Shown here: piece after piece, positions 1 to 12,135 of the stretch | How positions within the stretch are numbered: position 1 is the stretch's first letter | How the letters are laid out: each line of letters begins with the position of its first letter | Assembly: GCA_013397435.1 (NCBI GenBank) | Contig: VZRG01003027.1 | Span: forward strand, 4,497-68,496 | Length of the DNA stretch: 64,000 nt | Reading direction: 5' to 3' | Origin: Erythrocercus mccallii | Lineage: Eukaryota > Chordata > Aves > Passeriformes > Dicruridae | Translations under genes and position numbers: made by a program | The notes under the pieces: generated by a model | What the model saw: only the letters and a program-made list of their open reading frames with translations | Told to the model about the DNA's origin: nothing | Databases searched by the model: none

Positions 1-123
1 AAAAAGAAAAAGAAAAAGAAAAAGAAAAAGAAAAAGAAAAAGAAAAAGAAAAAGAAAAAGAAAAAGAAAAAGAAAAAGAAAAAGAAAAAGAAAAAAAAGA
101 AAAAAGAAGAGAAAGGAAAAAAA
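1..123. repeat. (AAAAAG)n microsatellite and polypurine tract
   Basis: Fifteen uninterrupted AAAAAG units fill the first 90 bases. Interrupted A/G sequence follows to about 123, and no pyrimidine occurs before position 124. The tract is cut by the window edge, so its full length is unknown. The same hexamer reappears on the opposite strand near 11.9 kb. Confidence 0.97.
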
Positions 124-752
124 TTGAGCCCACACCAGGGGCAAATGAAATAAATATGCTTTGCTGGTAATGAATGGTGGTTTTGCAGGGAATATGATTT
201 TGTAAATTTTGTATCCTATTCATTTTCATGACATTGATGGAGAAATATTAAAACTGTGTGAGTACTGAGGACAAATTAACTTATCAATTATATGTATGAG
301 ACAATGGAGACTGAATTTATTTCACCATTTCCAATTTCCATAAAACTGTAATTACTAACTTGTGGTATCTTCATGAAAGTCTGCATTTATTTGCACTTAA
401 TTTGAAGTCAGTGCCTGGTGTATACTTAACTTTTCTACCACCTAATGCAGTGTATTGGGAGATAGCATAGAGTAAAGCAGTCTTTCTTTCGAATGCTCAT
501 AGCAATCTTTTTTCTGCACTTGTCTGAGCTGAATTTTGCCTGTGACAGTAAAGAAATTAGTTTAGTTCAAAACAGTACAAAGAAATTAAAATTTGCTCAA
601 CAACTTTAGTGTCTCTGCTTTTCTTTTATTGTCCTTGTTATGTGTATATCTCCTTCCTTTGAACACATATGAGTTTGCATTACCTCAGGAATAGATTCTG
701 TCACTGTTACACTCAATAATACTTTATTTTGAGTGCAGTCTCACAGAATGTG
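124..752. other. AT-rich non-coding DNA, nothing recognised
   Basis: Mixed AT-rich sequence with no credible reading frame, RNA gene or repeat that I can identify. Confidence 0.6.
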
Positions 753-767
753 AGATAGATAGATGAT

Positions 768-810
<43 letters not shown>

Positions 811-813
811 GAT
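753..813. repeat. (GATA)n microsatellite
   Basis: About 14 GATA units with one GATGAT interruption near 763-768. GATA tracts are common, often polymorphic, vertebrate microsatellites. Confidence 0.97.
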
Positions 814-1604
814 ATTTCATGTGAATCAATCTAGAATGTTGTAGGGAAGTGTTGGCAGTAACCCTTTTCTTACATCCCTGTTTGAAGTAAAAGAAGTAAA
901 AAATCCATTGTTTGTTTCTTACAATGAAAATGAAGGAATGAGAACATATATTGGAAAAAAATCTTTGGAAGGATTCCCTGCCTTCAAGGGAAAGAGGTCT
1001 GTACTTGCCAAATCTTTTATTTTGTTAGTTTGGAGTTTTTTGAGGGCACAAGTTATGGCAATCTGCTCCTTCCTCCTTATGACCTGAGATCTGCACAGTA
1101 TATGGACCACCCACAAGTGACCATACGGAATGCTTAGATCAAGAGTGGCAGCAAACCAGATCAGTCAATATCATACAACTGGAATCTATGTTGATTCTAG
1201 TATGGTGGTGTACTAGAAATGAAGTAAATTACAGGCCAAAATTTGTCTTTCACAGCACTCATTCTAAAATAAATAAAATATGAAGTTAAAAACCCTGTTG
1301 TGTACATACAATATATGACCCATAAGGAATGGGAATTGGTGGTCTAACAAACAGAAGAATGTGATTGTCTGCAGACATACTTCTTGATACTTTTAAGTGC
1401 TTGGATGAGGGAATTAAAAGTTTATGTAGTAAATATGCTGCATAAAAAATAGCAGGAATAAGAATTGCATTGGAGAAAGGGTTTAAAATTCAAAATCACC
1501 TTAAATATCAGAGATATGGTACAGGAAATAGGATAAAATTTATTAAGATAAATATGAAGAACTTTATTTGTCTGGTAAAAATACACATTGGAGGGAAGGG
1601 ATAC
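814..1604. other. AT-rich non-coding DNA, nothing recognised
   Basis: Short random frames only (for example 65 codons on the minus strand at 919-1116). No motif or repeat family recognised. Confidence 0.6.
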
Positions 1605-2417
1605 CATGCAGAGGGACCTTGACAGGCTTGAGAGGTGAAAACCAAAAATAGTTTAAAAAAACAAGGTCCTGCACCTGGGTCTGGACAACCCCAGAAATAT
1701 TTACAGGCTAGGTAGAGAAATGATTGATAGAAGTCCTTCAGAGAAACACTTGGGGGTGATGGTTGATGAAAGCCTCAACACAAACTGGCAGTGTGTGTTC
1801 ACAGCCCAGAAAACCAATGGAATTCTGGGCTGCACCCAAGACGGAATGCCCAGAAGGCTGAGGGAGGAGATTCTGCCTTTTTACTTTACACTGGCGAGAC
1901 TCACCTGGAACCCTGCATCCATCTCTGGTGCCCCCAGCACAAGAAAGATATGGAAATGTTGGAGCAAGCCCAAAGAAGGGCCAATAAATTGGTAAGAGGA
2001 CTGGAGCATCTCCTTTACAAAGATAGGCTGGGAAAGGTGGGGCTATTCAGCCTGGAGAAGAAAAGGTTGTGTGGAGACCTCACAGCAAACTCCCAGTGTC
2101 TAAAGGGGCCTACAAGGAAGCTGGAGAGGGACTTTTCCTTGGGAACTGTAGTGGTAGAACAAGGAGGAATGGGTACAGACTGAAAAAGGGGAAATTTAGG
2201 TTAGATATTATGAAGGAATATTTTACTGTGAGAGTGGTTAAACACAGATTGTCTGGCAAGGTTGTGGACGCTCAGTTTCTGGCTGTGTTCAAGGCCAGGT
2301 TGGGTCAGGGTCTGAGCAACCTTGTCTAGCTGGAGTGTCCCGATAATGGCAGAGGGGTTGGGAATAAATGGTCTTTCAGGTGCATTCCAATCCCTTAATA
2401 TTTTGTGATTCTATGAA
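1605..2417 (+). mobile_element. CR1 LINE, 5'-truncated 3' end
   Basis: This is a plus-strand CR1 non-LTR retrotransposon fragment covering the C-terminal end of the reverse-transcriptase ORF and the 3' UTR. Broken frames at 1720-1995, 1791-2183 and 2069-2329 together show CR1 hallmarks: a LGVMVDESLN stretch, AAQK-like and ILGC segments, GLEHLLYKDRLGKVGLFSLEKKRL, then FRLDI and FTVRVVKHRL. The frame shifts twice and so is not functional. The element ends with the typical ATTCTATGA unit at about 2408-2416. Truncation at the 5' end is usual for CR1, which is copied by target-primed reverse transcription. Family assignment is secure; the exact 5' boundary is not. Confidence 0.93.
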
Positions 2418-2719
2418 ATTCAGGATACTATTAGCTCTTTAGAAGAAAGTCTTGGAAAAAATAATTTTTTCAGATGATGGTGACCAAGAAGTTAGCAATG
2501 AATGATCAAGGTTGTAAAAGAAGATACTAGGTTGTATAGTAGGATGAAAAGTGAACAGAGGTCAATAAAAATGTTAAAGAATTGTTCCTTTTAAGGAAAT
2601 GTTTACCATTAGTAATGCATTGTGTTGGTAGGAGTTTTTTTTCTTGTTTTGTGCAGCTTGAGAATAATGTGCTACATTTTGAAGAACATATGGATCACTA
2701 AAAGAGATCCGAAAGAGCT

Positions 2720-2860
2720 GTATGAGACAGATTAGGGGTATGAAATAAATTACCTCTGTGAGGAAGTTAAAGAGCTTGGGACTATTTAATTCTAAAGATA
2801 ATGAAAAACACAGAGGAACAAAATAGAAATCAGGTACACAAAGGCTTTTGCAAAGATCAG
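2720..2860 (+). mobile_element. Possible old CR1 remnant
   Basis: The stretch around 2755-2805 (GAGGAAG, AAAGAGCTTGGGACTATTTAATTC, then an A/G-rich segment) follows the CR1 region that encodes the conserved LGLFSLEKRRL segment, with many substitutions. No 3' terminus is visible. Alternatively the resemblance is by chance. Confidence 0.35.
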
Positions 2861-5800
2861 AAAAAAATATATTGGTTTAAAATGCAGCACAAATATCACA
2901 TAGGAATTTTCAGTTTATTTTTATTTCAGTTCATAAAGGTAACAAAACAATACAATGAATCACTTAAAAGGCTGGGGAGTCTGAGTAATCAAAAAAAATA
3001 CAATTTATAATATGTTTTAAACAGTGAAAATAATAGCTATTCCTTAGGTCTTTTCCAGTACTATTTTTCTATAATTTTAAATCTAAGAATCAGAACAGGA
3101 AGATTTTCTTGTCTAGTTGTATGACTTTTAACTTCATATTTTGCAGACATGTGCTGTAAATCCTTAGGAGATAGCAATTGTGATGGCATTAATGTTAAGA
3201 GCAGTATTTTCCCTTGAAAGTAGCTTGGGTAGATGGTACAGTTGATTTAATGGATTATTCCCTTATTGCTAGTACTTGTTCTACTAGTTCACACTGTGCT
3301 AATTTATTCTTTTCTTAAATCTTAAACATCAAATGGACATTATTTTAATAAATAAGTATACAGTGAGTGCAGCATGGGTAATGAAAAATCACTGAGCTGT
3401 GGACCACACTTTTGAAAACATTTTAAATCTTTAACTCAAACCCCACAGCCCTGGAACTTTAGGGGAGTATCTTTGATATAGTCACTGTTAAAATATCCCA
3501 AGAATAATCTGGGATTTTTTAAAGATTAGGCGAAGGATGCATAATTGAGAAGGGAGGAAATGAAAATACTGATGAAACGTTATGATTTTGTTTCAAAACA
3601 GTATTAAATTATTATTGCCCTCATGTCACTTTATGTGAGTAATTTTCAAGCTGGAGTCAGCTTCTGTTGAAGTTTCTGGAAATATTCCCTCTAGATTTTT
3701 TTGTCAGAGTGAATAGACAAAATACAATCATAGAGATTAGTAGACTTTACCTGTGGATATAAGGAAACAGTAGTCATAACTGAAACACACTGTAGCTCCC
3801 TCTCTACATTTACATTTCCCCAGAAGCAGTTGCAAAACATAAAAAGCAGGACTTAAAATCATGAGCCCTGCTAGTTCACATTAACTTTTTATTTGAGTAA
3901 GAAGTAGAAGACTGCAAAAAATCTGTCTGCAAAAACCACTTTTGAGATATTTTTGACTTTTAAGAGAACAGACACTGCTCACAAACAGATTTCCTATACA
4001 GGAGACAAAGTCTTCCTTTCCTGACGTCCCTCTGAAAAGCACTGAGTCTCTGCATGCTGTCAGTGGTATTCTGAGGCTGTTCATCCCTCATATGTGAGAT
4101 GATTTTGACTGGTTGTGATGTCAAATGCTGTGATGTTATAAGAGATGCATAGTCTCTACAAGAAATTGGATTAGTTTAAAATCAATCACTGATACCATCC
4201 AGAAACTTCATTGTAGTTTAGAGCTTCTTTTGGCAGAACCATTTGTTCCTGTCTAGGGGAAAAACAATGAATATACAATACAGTGAAGAGAAACAAAAAG
4301 AAAACGACATTTAGGTACAAAAAGTTACACCTCCACTTAAGCTCAGGAACTGAGAAAGCACATGATCTGAAATAAGTTTGCTGATGTAATAAATATTGCA
4401 CTATAATAAAGAGAAATGTGATATACAAAAGTAATAAAACCAGAATTATTAAGACAGATATTATATTTGAATATTAATTTAATCACAACAAAGCATATCT
4501 TGGATATAAAAATTTGATTAGAAAATACTGTCATATGATCAGTGCTTTTCTGAATTTGTAGAACAATACTCCTTTTTTTCCTATAGCCAAAGCAAGGGAA
4601 GAGGAACCAAAATGTTTAGCCTACAGTGCTTTAACTTTTGCCTATATTTTAGACAGTAAAATTCCAAACTGGTTAAGGTCAGGGATAACTGGTTAAAGTG
4701 ATTTTCCATGAAGTTCAATTTTCATGTTTTGCACAATCTGTATAACTTTGCTCTTATGCCTCAGACTTTATGTAATTCTTGTGTGGAATGTTTCTCTGAA
4801 ACTGATGTAGTCAGTCTGTTTCTTTGCCCCTTATTGGGAAAAAAAATGTGGGAAGTAATAGTAAACAATAATGAAGCAGGCATGCAATCTTTTTCCTTAT
4901 CATTACAGGTGGATCATGCAGACTTCCTAATGACTTCCTTTGTCTACAGGGTTAATGAAATTAACACCCATCTCTTTGTCCCATTTCTCACTGTACTTCT
5001 TTACCTTAGTATACTTCAGCTCTTACCTATTTCTTTCCTATGTTTCTCTGTTTGATCTTGCTCTAGTTCTGCAATCCACCCACTGTAAAACAGAAATCCT
5101 GTTTGTATTGTTGTGAAGAGTGTACATGTCATTTTGCATCACAGAAGCTTTTTGTCCAGAGCTTTTTCATTTTGGTTATATATATATATAAAAAAATTTA
5201 GTCAGGATATGATAAAAAGAAGATGGGGAAACCCATGGGGGTAAGTGATGGATAAGGAGGAGTACAAGCACCTGACAATCAATGTTCCTTTTTTCAAATT
5301 AGACATCTGTATCTGTGATGTAAAGGCATGAAAAATCTGAACAGAAAAATCTGATCAAACTGACTGGGGACTTAGAAAATGACCTGTGTAGGAATCAAGC
5401 AAGACTGATGTGGTGAGAATAAGCACAGGTTGCACAGTCTTAGCAGTGATTAAGGTTACCTAGTGCACAGAAGAACTATACTTGAGATGCACGTGTATTA
5501 TTGTCATCAAATGTATTTAGAACAATCCACTTTGTTAAACTAGAGAGCAAGTAGAGGATTCAGGCAATCATTTCTCATGTTTTCTAGTCCTCTCTCTTTT
5601 TCCTGTAAGTAGTACTTAAAGTAAGGACATTCCCTAAGTAAACTGTGTCTATACCTACAAGGACTAAATAATTTTTTGTTATTATGGCTTCTTAGAAGCA
5701 TGTATATTCCTGATTTGTTTGATCTAGCTGTTCAGGTTCAAACAATACTTTCAAGAATAATGTGTTGAAATCTTCTTTCAAACAGCAAATTAAAAATTTA

Positions 5801-6685
5801 ATTTTTAACTTTTATGTAGATTTAAAAAAAATTACACTTGTAAGTAAATGTTTTTCCTTTTCCTCAATACTTGCATGAAGCAACAATAAAATATAACCAC
5901 AGATTTTCTTCAATCAACAATAATGATTTTTGAAAAATCTCAGTGCTTCTTTTCAGTTAATAATTCAAAATTATTTCTTTAGCCTGTTCTCATTTTTCAC
6001 TGAGGTTATAAACTTCTGAAGATCTCTTAGTATGGTGGTCTTTCTACAGTACTTCAGAATTTTCACTGGAAAAATATTATTCTGATTTAGAATAATTCCT
6101 TATATATAAATTAAGATGAAAAATGAATAATCATGGCAAAAGTTGAGATGAGAAGTTCATTTGCTAGTGAGACTCATTCACAATTTTTGGTCCATTATTG
6201 ACACCAGTGCCATCAGTGCTGTTCTTACATTAGAAAGCAGACTATTTCACTCCTAGGATTTTGTTTTGCCTTTTCATGTCATATTCTTAAAGCTTTTACA
6301 AAATTGTGCCTTTTGGTATCATTTGTCATTGACATCATCCTTTAGATATATGGTAGGAGGGTCATTTTTGAGAGCCTCACCCAAAAACCTCACTTCTTTC
6401 TAAGAGATGCCCATGGGTAATGGGCTGAATCAGTGTGCAACATTCATAACATTATTACACACCTAAAAATATTTAGCAGTTAATTGGAATGTCATAGAGA
6501 TTTTGCTGCCATACGAATACATTTATGTTGAAATCTAGGCATAAATAGCAATAAAATCATGATGAACAGAATAAATGCAGAGGAAGTTTATGCTTCAGTT
6601 CCTGCAGTAAAAGCATCATGTTTCCTATGTAGAATAGGAGTGTGCACTACTCAGATTTTCCCCCTGCAGTTTAAGCTTTGTACTG
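2861..6685. other. AT-rich non-coding DNA
   Basis: No gene, RNA or clear mobile element. A short (TA)n run lies near 5178-5190. The 115-codon frame at 4708-5055 is hydrophobic and T-rich with no recognisable domain, and I treat it as chance. Confidence 0.55.
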
Positions 6686-6832
6686 GTGTCAGGTCATAGT
6701 CCAAGGAAGGCTGGCTTTAAGTGCTGGCAAAGCAGACAGGATGCAAACAATCTGCCAAGCTTATGGCAGCAGAGGTGCTGGCTGACTACTGGAGCAGTGC
6801 CTGCTTTCCCAGACACCAATTCTTTCTGCATA

Positions 6833-6860
6833 CAAAGTTCTCAAAGTTCTCAAAGTTCTC
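6833..6860. repeat. 9-bp tandem repeat, three copies
   Basis: The unit CAAAGTTCT occurs three times in a row without mismatch. The overlapping frames show the repetition as SSQ or KFS triplets, which reflects DNA repetition and not protein design. Confidence 0.9.
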
Positions 6861-9800
6861 TATTTTACCTCCAGCAAGCATCAGTCTCTGCCTCATTTCC
6901 ATTCCTCTTCCTCAATCTCTTCCTCTTGCTACCAGACTCCCTTTGGCTCCTTCTTCTCTCTCACTCTTTCAGCACACCAAGGAAAAAGAAGTGATTGCTA
7001 ATGTAAGAAGGGACTGAAAACAAGAGGAGGAAACAGGGTCTCTACTCTGTGTCTCTACTCCTCAGTCTCCAATCAAGCCCACCAACCCCTTTCATCTCAG
7101 CGAGTGGCAGGCTGAATCTTTCTACTTTCTATATGCTGTATGAAAATTCAACAACAGCCAAGAAAGAACTTTTGATTGTTTCTCAGATTTGACAGCACCA
7201 GTAAAACAGATTAACACTGTGGACCTTGAAGCCAAGAGGATTTTTTTCAAGCAGTTTATTCTTCATTAGATCATGTTACTAGAAATTTGTGGGATAGATT
7301 CCTTGAGCTGTATATTAGTTGGGGTATATATTTTATTTTGCACATTTACTGTCTGTTTTGATTACACTGAAATTTCCTTACTATGATTTCTCAAGCTCCA
7401 TGAAGTATTACTATATTTTGCCTCATAAAACATTATTTAGCCTTTCCAAATTTTAACACCTGTTGAACTCAGTGAAGTTCAGAGAAATGCAGTAGTAACC
7501 ATCAGTTAAATTAAAATTAAATACTTTCCAAAAGAGGGACTAGTGAGTAAGGTAAGGCTCTGATATGGAGAAGAAACAGTTGAAGTGAATAACACAGAAG
7601 TCTAAGAGACCTTGGAGAACTTGGATGGTCATCTCACTTCTGAAACAAATGAAACCAGGTTCAGGAAAACTGGAAAACATTAATTTCTTATGCATTGAGT
7701 TACCAATCTGTGAAAGTTTTTGTATAGATGTGGTGGATTATAGGTGTCTGAGTTTTGTTTAGCTTGACATGAACTAGGGAAATCCCACTGAGGGCACACA
7801 AATTCAGAGAACAAACCACAGCACCTTATCCTATATATGGTGGGGGGAAGCCATAACTTCAGCTATGAGGACAATTTATAGTTGACCCAGTCAGGACATC
7901 TTTATGTTTTTGTGGCAAGTGACAATATTAAGCAAGTGATGGTAACCAACCCAGAGTTTTCAGTTCCTTTGACTCCCTAATTATACCAAAATGGATACAT
8001 TTTACTGAAAAAACTTAAAAATATATTAGCTCGATTGTTGAAAACAACAGAATTGTCTAGACAACATCTGCCAACAGATATTAAAAAGATACTACCACAG
8101 AAAATTCTGTAGAATTAATAATCTTGGCTAGTAATTCAGCTATTTGAAGTTGTCTGAAGTATGGAGAAAGTTGTAGCTTCTGTTTAGTGTACAGATCTTT
8201 AAGAGTCAAACAGTATTACTTGTATTGTTGGCATGTAGGAATAACCCTTCTGGTTCATAAAGCTCCAAAAAGTTCAAAGTTTTCCAGATTCATGATACAA
8301 ACACTCAGCATAGACGTGAGAACAAGACAAGGACTTCCCCTCTGGAGACCAGGCCAGCTGAACCTTTGATATTGAGGGAGATCATTGCCCAAAGCCAGGA
8401 ACACTTAACTGCAGGGTGATCTGCTCTTCATCAAGGAATTAGAGACTTTTTTTAAAAGAAAATTTTTGTAGGCATGTTAATATCTGAGATGTTGTCCAAA
8501 GATTATGCTAAATCAGGCATGATGCAACTTTTGGTCTTAAATCACAGTACTCTGCACAACTTTAAGGATTTTTCTTTACTGTCTTGTTTCTGTGAATAAG
8601 ATGAGCTGTTTGACTCACATAGATGCAAGATTGGAAATGCACGTTCAGACTCCAGCTTTTTCCAAATTCAAAATTTGAACAATAAGCATAAGTCCCAACT
8701 GACAGGCACTGGAGGCCCGTGTGAGGAACACTCTGTGTTCGTTCATGAGCTCCTTCACCAAATCACGTAAGTAGATAAGATTGCTGATTGCTCTTGCCTA
8801 ATATCCAAACTGATTATGAACAAGTGGCATTTCAAGACTTCCCATATTGATGCAAATAAACATGACAAATAGAATGGAGACAATCAGGTAATTGTACACA
8901 GAAAAAAACCCACAACAAATCAAACAAACAAACACAACAAAAGGCATCAAGTACTAAGTATTAGGTTCCTGCATCACCCTTAGTATCTTTAGAATTTTAA
9001 ATAACTTTATGTATCTAGCCTTAATTGACCATAGTGACAAAGGAAAAATGTGAACTGAAGCGCAAATCTGCTTTGAAAAGATTCATTCCTAAACTGAAAC
9101 TCAGCAAACTTGAGGACTGCTGCCTGGACAAATGTCAAAGTCATATTACAAACCAAAATAATTCTGCAGCATATTCCTAAAAGGTCATAAAAATGCATGT
9201 AAAGGAAAGCATTTCCTCCAAAAAGGAAGAACTGACCAAAGATACTGGCTACTTCTGCCCCTATCAGTATTTTGTTAATGGAAATTTTTAAATTAGAATA
9301 CAAACTAATTGCTATAGCTCACTTTTTGCACAGTGATAAGTTTGTGGGCAAATGTTATCTTTTCAACAGTATTTCAGTTTGTTTAGTTCTATTTTGTATT
9401 ATTTATTTTATTCAGCTCATACCCTTCCCCTACTTTGGGATACAAGTCTTGCAAATAAATAAATAGAAGACTCACCATCACAGAGTAGAAACGTTTAATA
9501 CATTGTTTAAAAAGCACAAGACAGAAAAAAAAGGAAATATATATTTTCTTGACAAAAACCACAGTAACTTTTATAAGAGGGAAAAAGAATAGGTAAAAAT
9601 AAAATGATTGGAAAATAAGCTTCTACAAATAATCTCAGAAAAAATATTGTTTTCCTTTTCTTTTTGTATTGTAATGATTTTGAAGACAGTTTTATGCTTG
9701 TTTTCTGGGGAGGAAATAAGGTATCTTTATATAGAATTAGTCTCATGATTCTAGCAATTGAATCATAGAAAGAAAAGTAAATATTCTTTTGGTTACTCTG

Positions 9801-9987
9801 TTTGATCTCCTCTGTAGCATGTTGTTACACCAGCTGGAGGTAGTATAGATAATCTCTTTGAATCTACTTTCTTTCCCAGAGGCAAAGGAGAAAAATCTCT
9901 TAGATGGGTGCAGCTCAGCAACACTGGTGTAATCCTAATTTATATACTCAGAAAAAACTCAGCTTTTGCAACTGAAATTGTAGCTAT
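6861..9987. other. AT-rich non-coding DNA
   Basis: Unique-looking sequence. A pyrimidine-rich block runs about 6880-6975, and an A-rich patch with CAAA units lies at about 8900-8942. No gene recognised. Confidence 0.55.
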
Positions 9988-10012
9988 CTCCAGGGCTTTT
10001 TTTTTTTTTTTT
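9988..10012. repeat. Poly-T tract
   Basis: A T homopolymer of about 20 bases, followed by CTGAGATAAC. No retroposed body was recognised next to it, so it is reported only as low complexity. Confidence 0.8.
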
Positions 10013-11872
10013 TCTGAGATAACACAGGTGCCTATAGTGAAAGTAAAGGAGGAAAACATTTCAAAACAAGGTCTCTGTCTGTTTCACATTATTGACCTAA
10101 TTTAGCTCTGGCCAGCTTGGGAAAAATCCCAGCTTGTTATGTTGATATGAATATTTTTACACAGCAAAAATGCACAGAAGACCTTGTTCCCTAGAAGAGA
10201 ACTCAAGCAAATAAAACTTACATTTTTCTGAGATGAGTTTTGCAGTACCTAAAGCAGACTGCGTCTTTTGCCTCTCAGCTCTTTGAACAGCTCTTGAACT
10301 GGACACTCAGTGAAAAGCTATATATCAAACAATCATCATGAAAAAACACCCCAAAGCAGGGTCAAACAGGAATCTAGTGTGACTGCAGGGCCCATTGATG
10401 CAGGACAATGGTCAGACTGCTGGAGTGTCATCCGAGGGAGGAGAACAGCCCCCAGAGCCCTGGCTGCACCATGGAACCCAGCACTGCAGTCTGCCCTGGC
10501 AGCTCCAGCAGAGAATAGCTTTTCGTGTGTAAATGAGAGGCTTTTCATTTCTCAAGCCAGTATACAACATCCCCTTCTGTTGAGAGCAAACATGGGGAAT
10601 CAGCCAGCGTTGAGTTAATTACAGAAGAGCATCAGCTTTGATTTTAGTGAGACAAAGCTCTGTCACTGCTTGGATGTACTTCTTCCCTTGCACTTCAGCA
10701 TCGCAAGTTCACTTCCCAGCTGGGGACTTTGTCCCTTGGTGAGACTGTTTGTTGGAACATAATGTTCTTGGTGCTAAAAGCAATTATTACAAAGGGGGAA
10801 ATTCAATCAGGAAGGCAAAAACACTGTGTAGTGCCTGTTCACTGATTCATAACTAAGGATAGTAATTAAATAGTAGGTTGGTATGGACTCTGCCTTTCCC
10901 AGCAGCTTGCCTTTACAGCAGCTGCTGTGGTGTTTTGTGGTTTGAATTAAAGAGAGGGAGAAAAATGATAATTTAAAAAATACAACAAATATCACAGCTG
11001 GCTTGTCTTTTAAGAAAATGTCATTTCTTTCTCTTGCATTGCACATATTTTGCTACTGTTTTTAATGTTATGATCATCCAAGTTCTATACATCCAAGTAG
11101 CCACACATTCTAAATTCAGTACTTTAAAGGTGTATGTAGACAAAAATGTATAATGCAAAACTATGAGTCATATGTATGAATCTAATAAATTTCTTTTTTT
11201 TCTACTACTGGCTGTTCATAGGTTATTTTCATAGAGTGCCTTGCAAAATTGGACCAAATATATCACTGCTCAAGGAGGAAGTGGTCCGTGTAGTTCCAAG
11301 CTTAGAGTGTTATGTACATGAGTCCTTTTTGACATTTATGGTTAATAATTAATGGTTAAGGTCTATGTGGCCATGCATTTCGAATGTTTCTTATTTGGCA
11401 ATTCAGATGTAGGGTCTGGAAGGTCTCTCTAACCTGGACAACTCCACCAGCTCACCAGCTCATGCAGACAGGAAAGCGTGATGTTTCCTAAAAGAATGCA
11501 CAGCATATCTGTACTTAAAAAAACAGAGACAACTGTCAGTGAGCTATATTTCAGGCCACTTTGTGTCCGTAAAAACATTTTTTTCTGGCTTTCAGAACTT
11601 TTCTGGTGGTCAGCTGAGGCCAAGAAGAAAATAAAACAAGAAGAAAATCATTTGCACCAACTAGCAACTAAGATATAATCCTCTTACCTGTTCAACAATG
11701 CAAATCTTCCTCCTATTGACACATGTGCTTACAGTGCACCTGTACTGCCAATGATGGTGAAGCATCTGAAGACCCAAAGCTTTGATAGCAGACAAGACCC
11801 CAGACTCCAAACTGTTATCCATCACCATGAGAGAATCAAGGCATCTCCACTAAGTGCAGAAATAAATAAATA
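10013..11872. other. Non-coding DNA with a moderately GC-rich patch
   Basis: About 10380-10520 is more GC-rich than its surroundings and has open frames on both strands (102 codons plus, 70 codons minus). Opposing frames that share one GC-rich patch are typical of chance. No domain, splice logic or repeat family recognised. Confidence 0.5.
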
Positions 11873-12135
11873 TTTTCTTTTTCTTTTTCTTTTTCTTTTT
11901 CTTTTTCTTTTTCTTTTTCTTTTTCTTTTTCTTTTTCTTTTTCTTTTTCTTTTTCTTTTTCTTTTTCNNNNNNNNNNNNNNNTTCTTTTTCTTTTTCTTT
12001 TTCTTTTTCTTTTTCTTTTTTTTTCTTTTTCTCTTTTTCTTCTTCTTCTTCTTCTTCTTCTTCTTCTTCTTCTTCTTCTTCTTCTTCTTCTTCTTCTTCT
12101 TCTTCTTCTTCTTCTTCTTCTTCCTTTTTCTTTTT
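11873..12135. repeat. (TTTTTC)n + (TTC)n polypyrimidine tract
   Basis: A compound microsatellite. TTTTTC units run from about 11873 to 12036, broken by Ns, followed by a pure TTC array at about 12037-12123 and C/T sequence to 12135. Apart from the Ns, no purine occurs over about 260 bases. The long frame across it (11751-12179) translates to Leu/Phe repeats and is an artefact. Such homopurine/homopyrimidine tracts can adopt triplex (H-DNA) structure and commonly stall polymerases. Confidence 0.97.
11968..11982. other. Assembly gap (15 N)
   Basis: Fifteen undetermined bases lie in the middle of the TTTTTC array. The true repeat length here is unknown; gaps of this kind usually mark a collapsed or unresolved tandem repeat. 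Confidence 0.99.

Noticed and set aside
10310..10618. Opposed 102- and 70-codon frames in a GC-rich patch
   Set aside because: Frames on both strands of one GC-rich patch are expected when stop codons are scarce; no domain seen.
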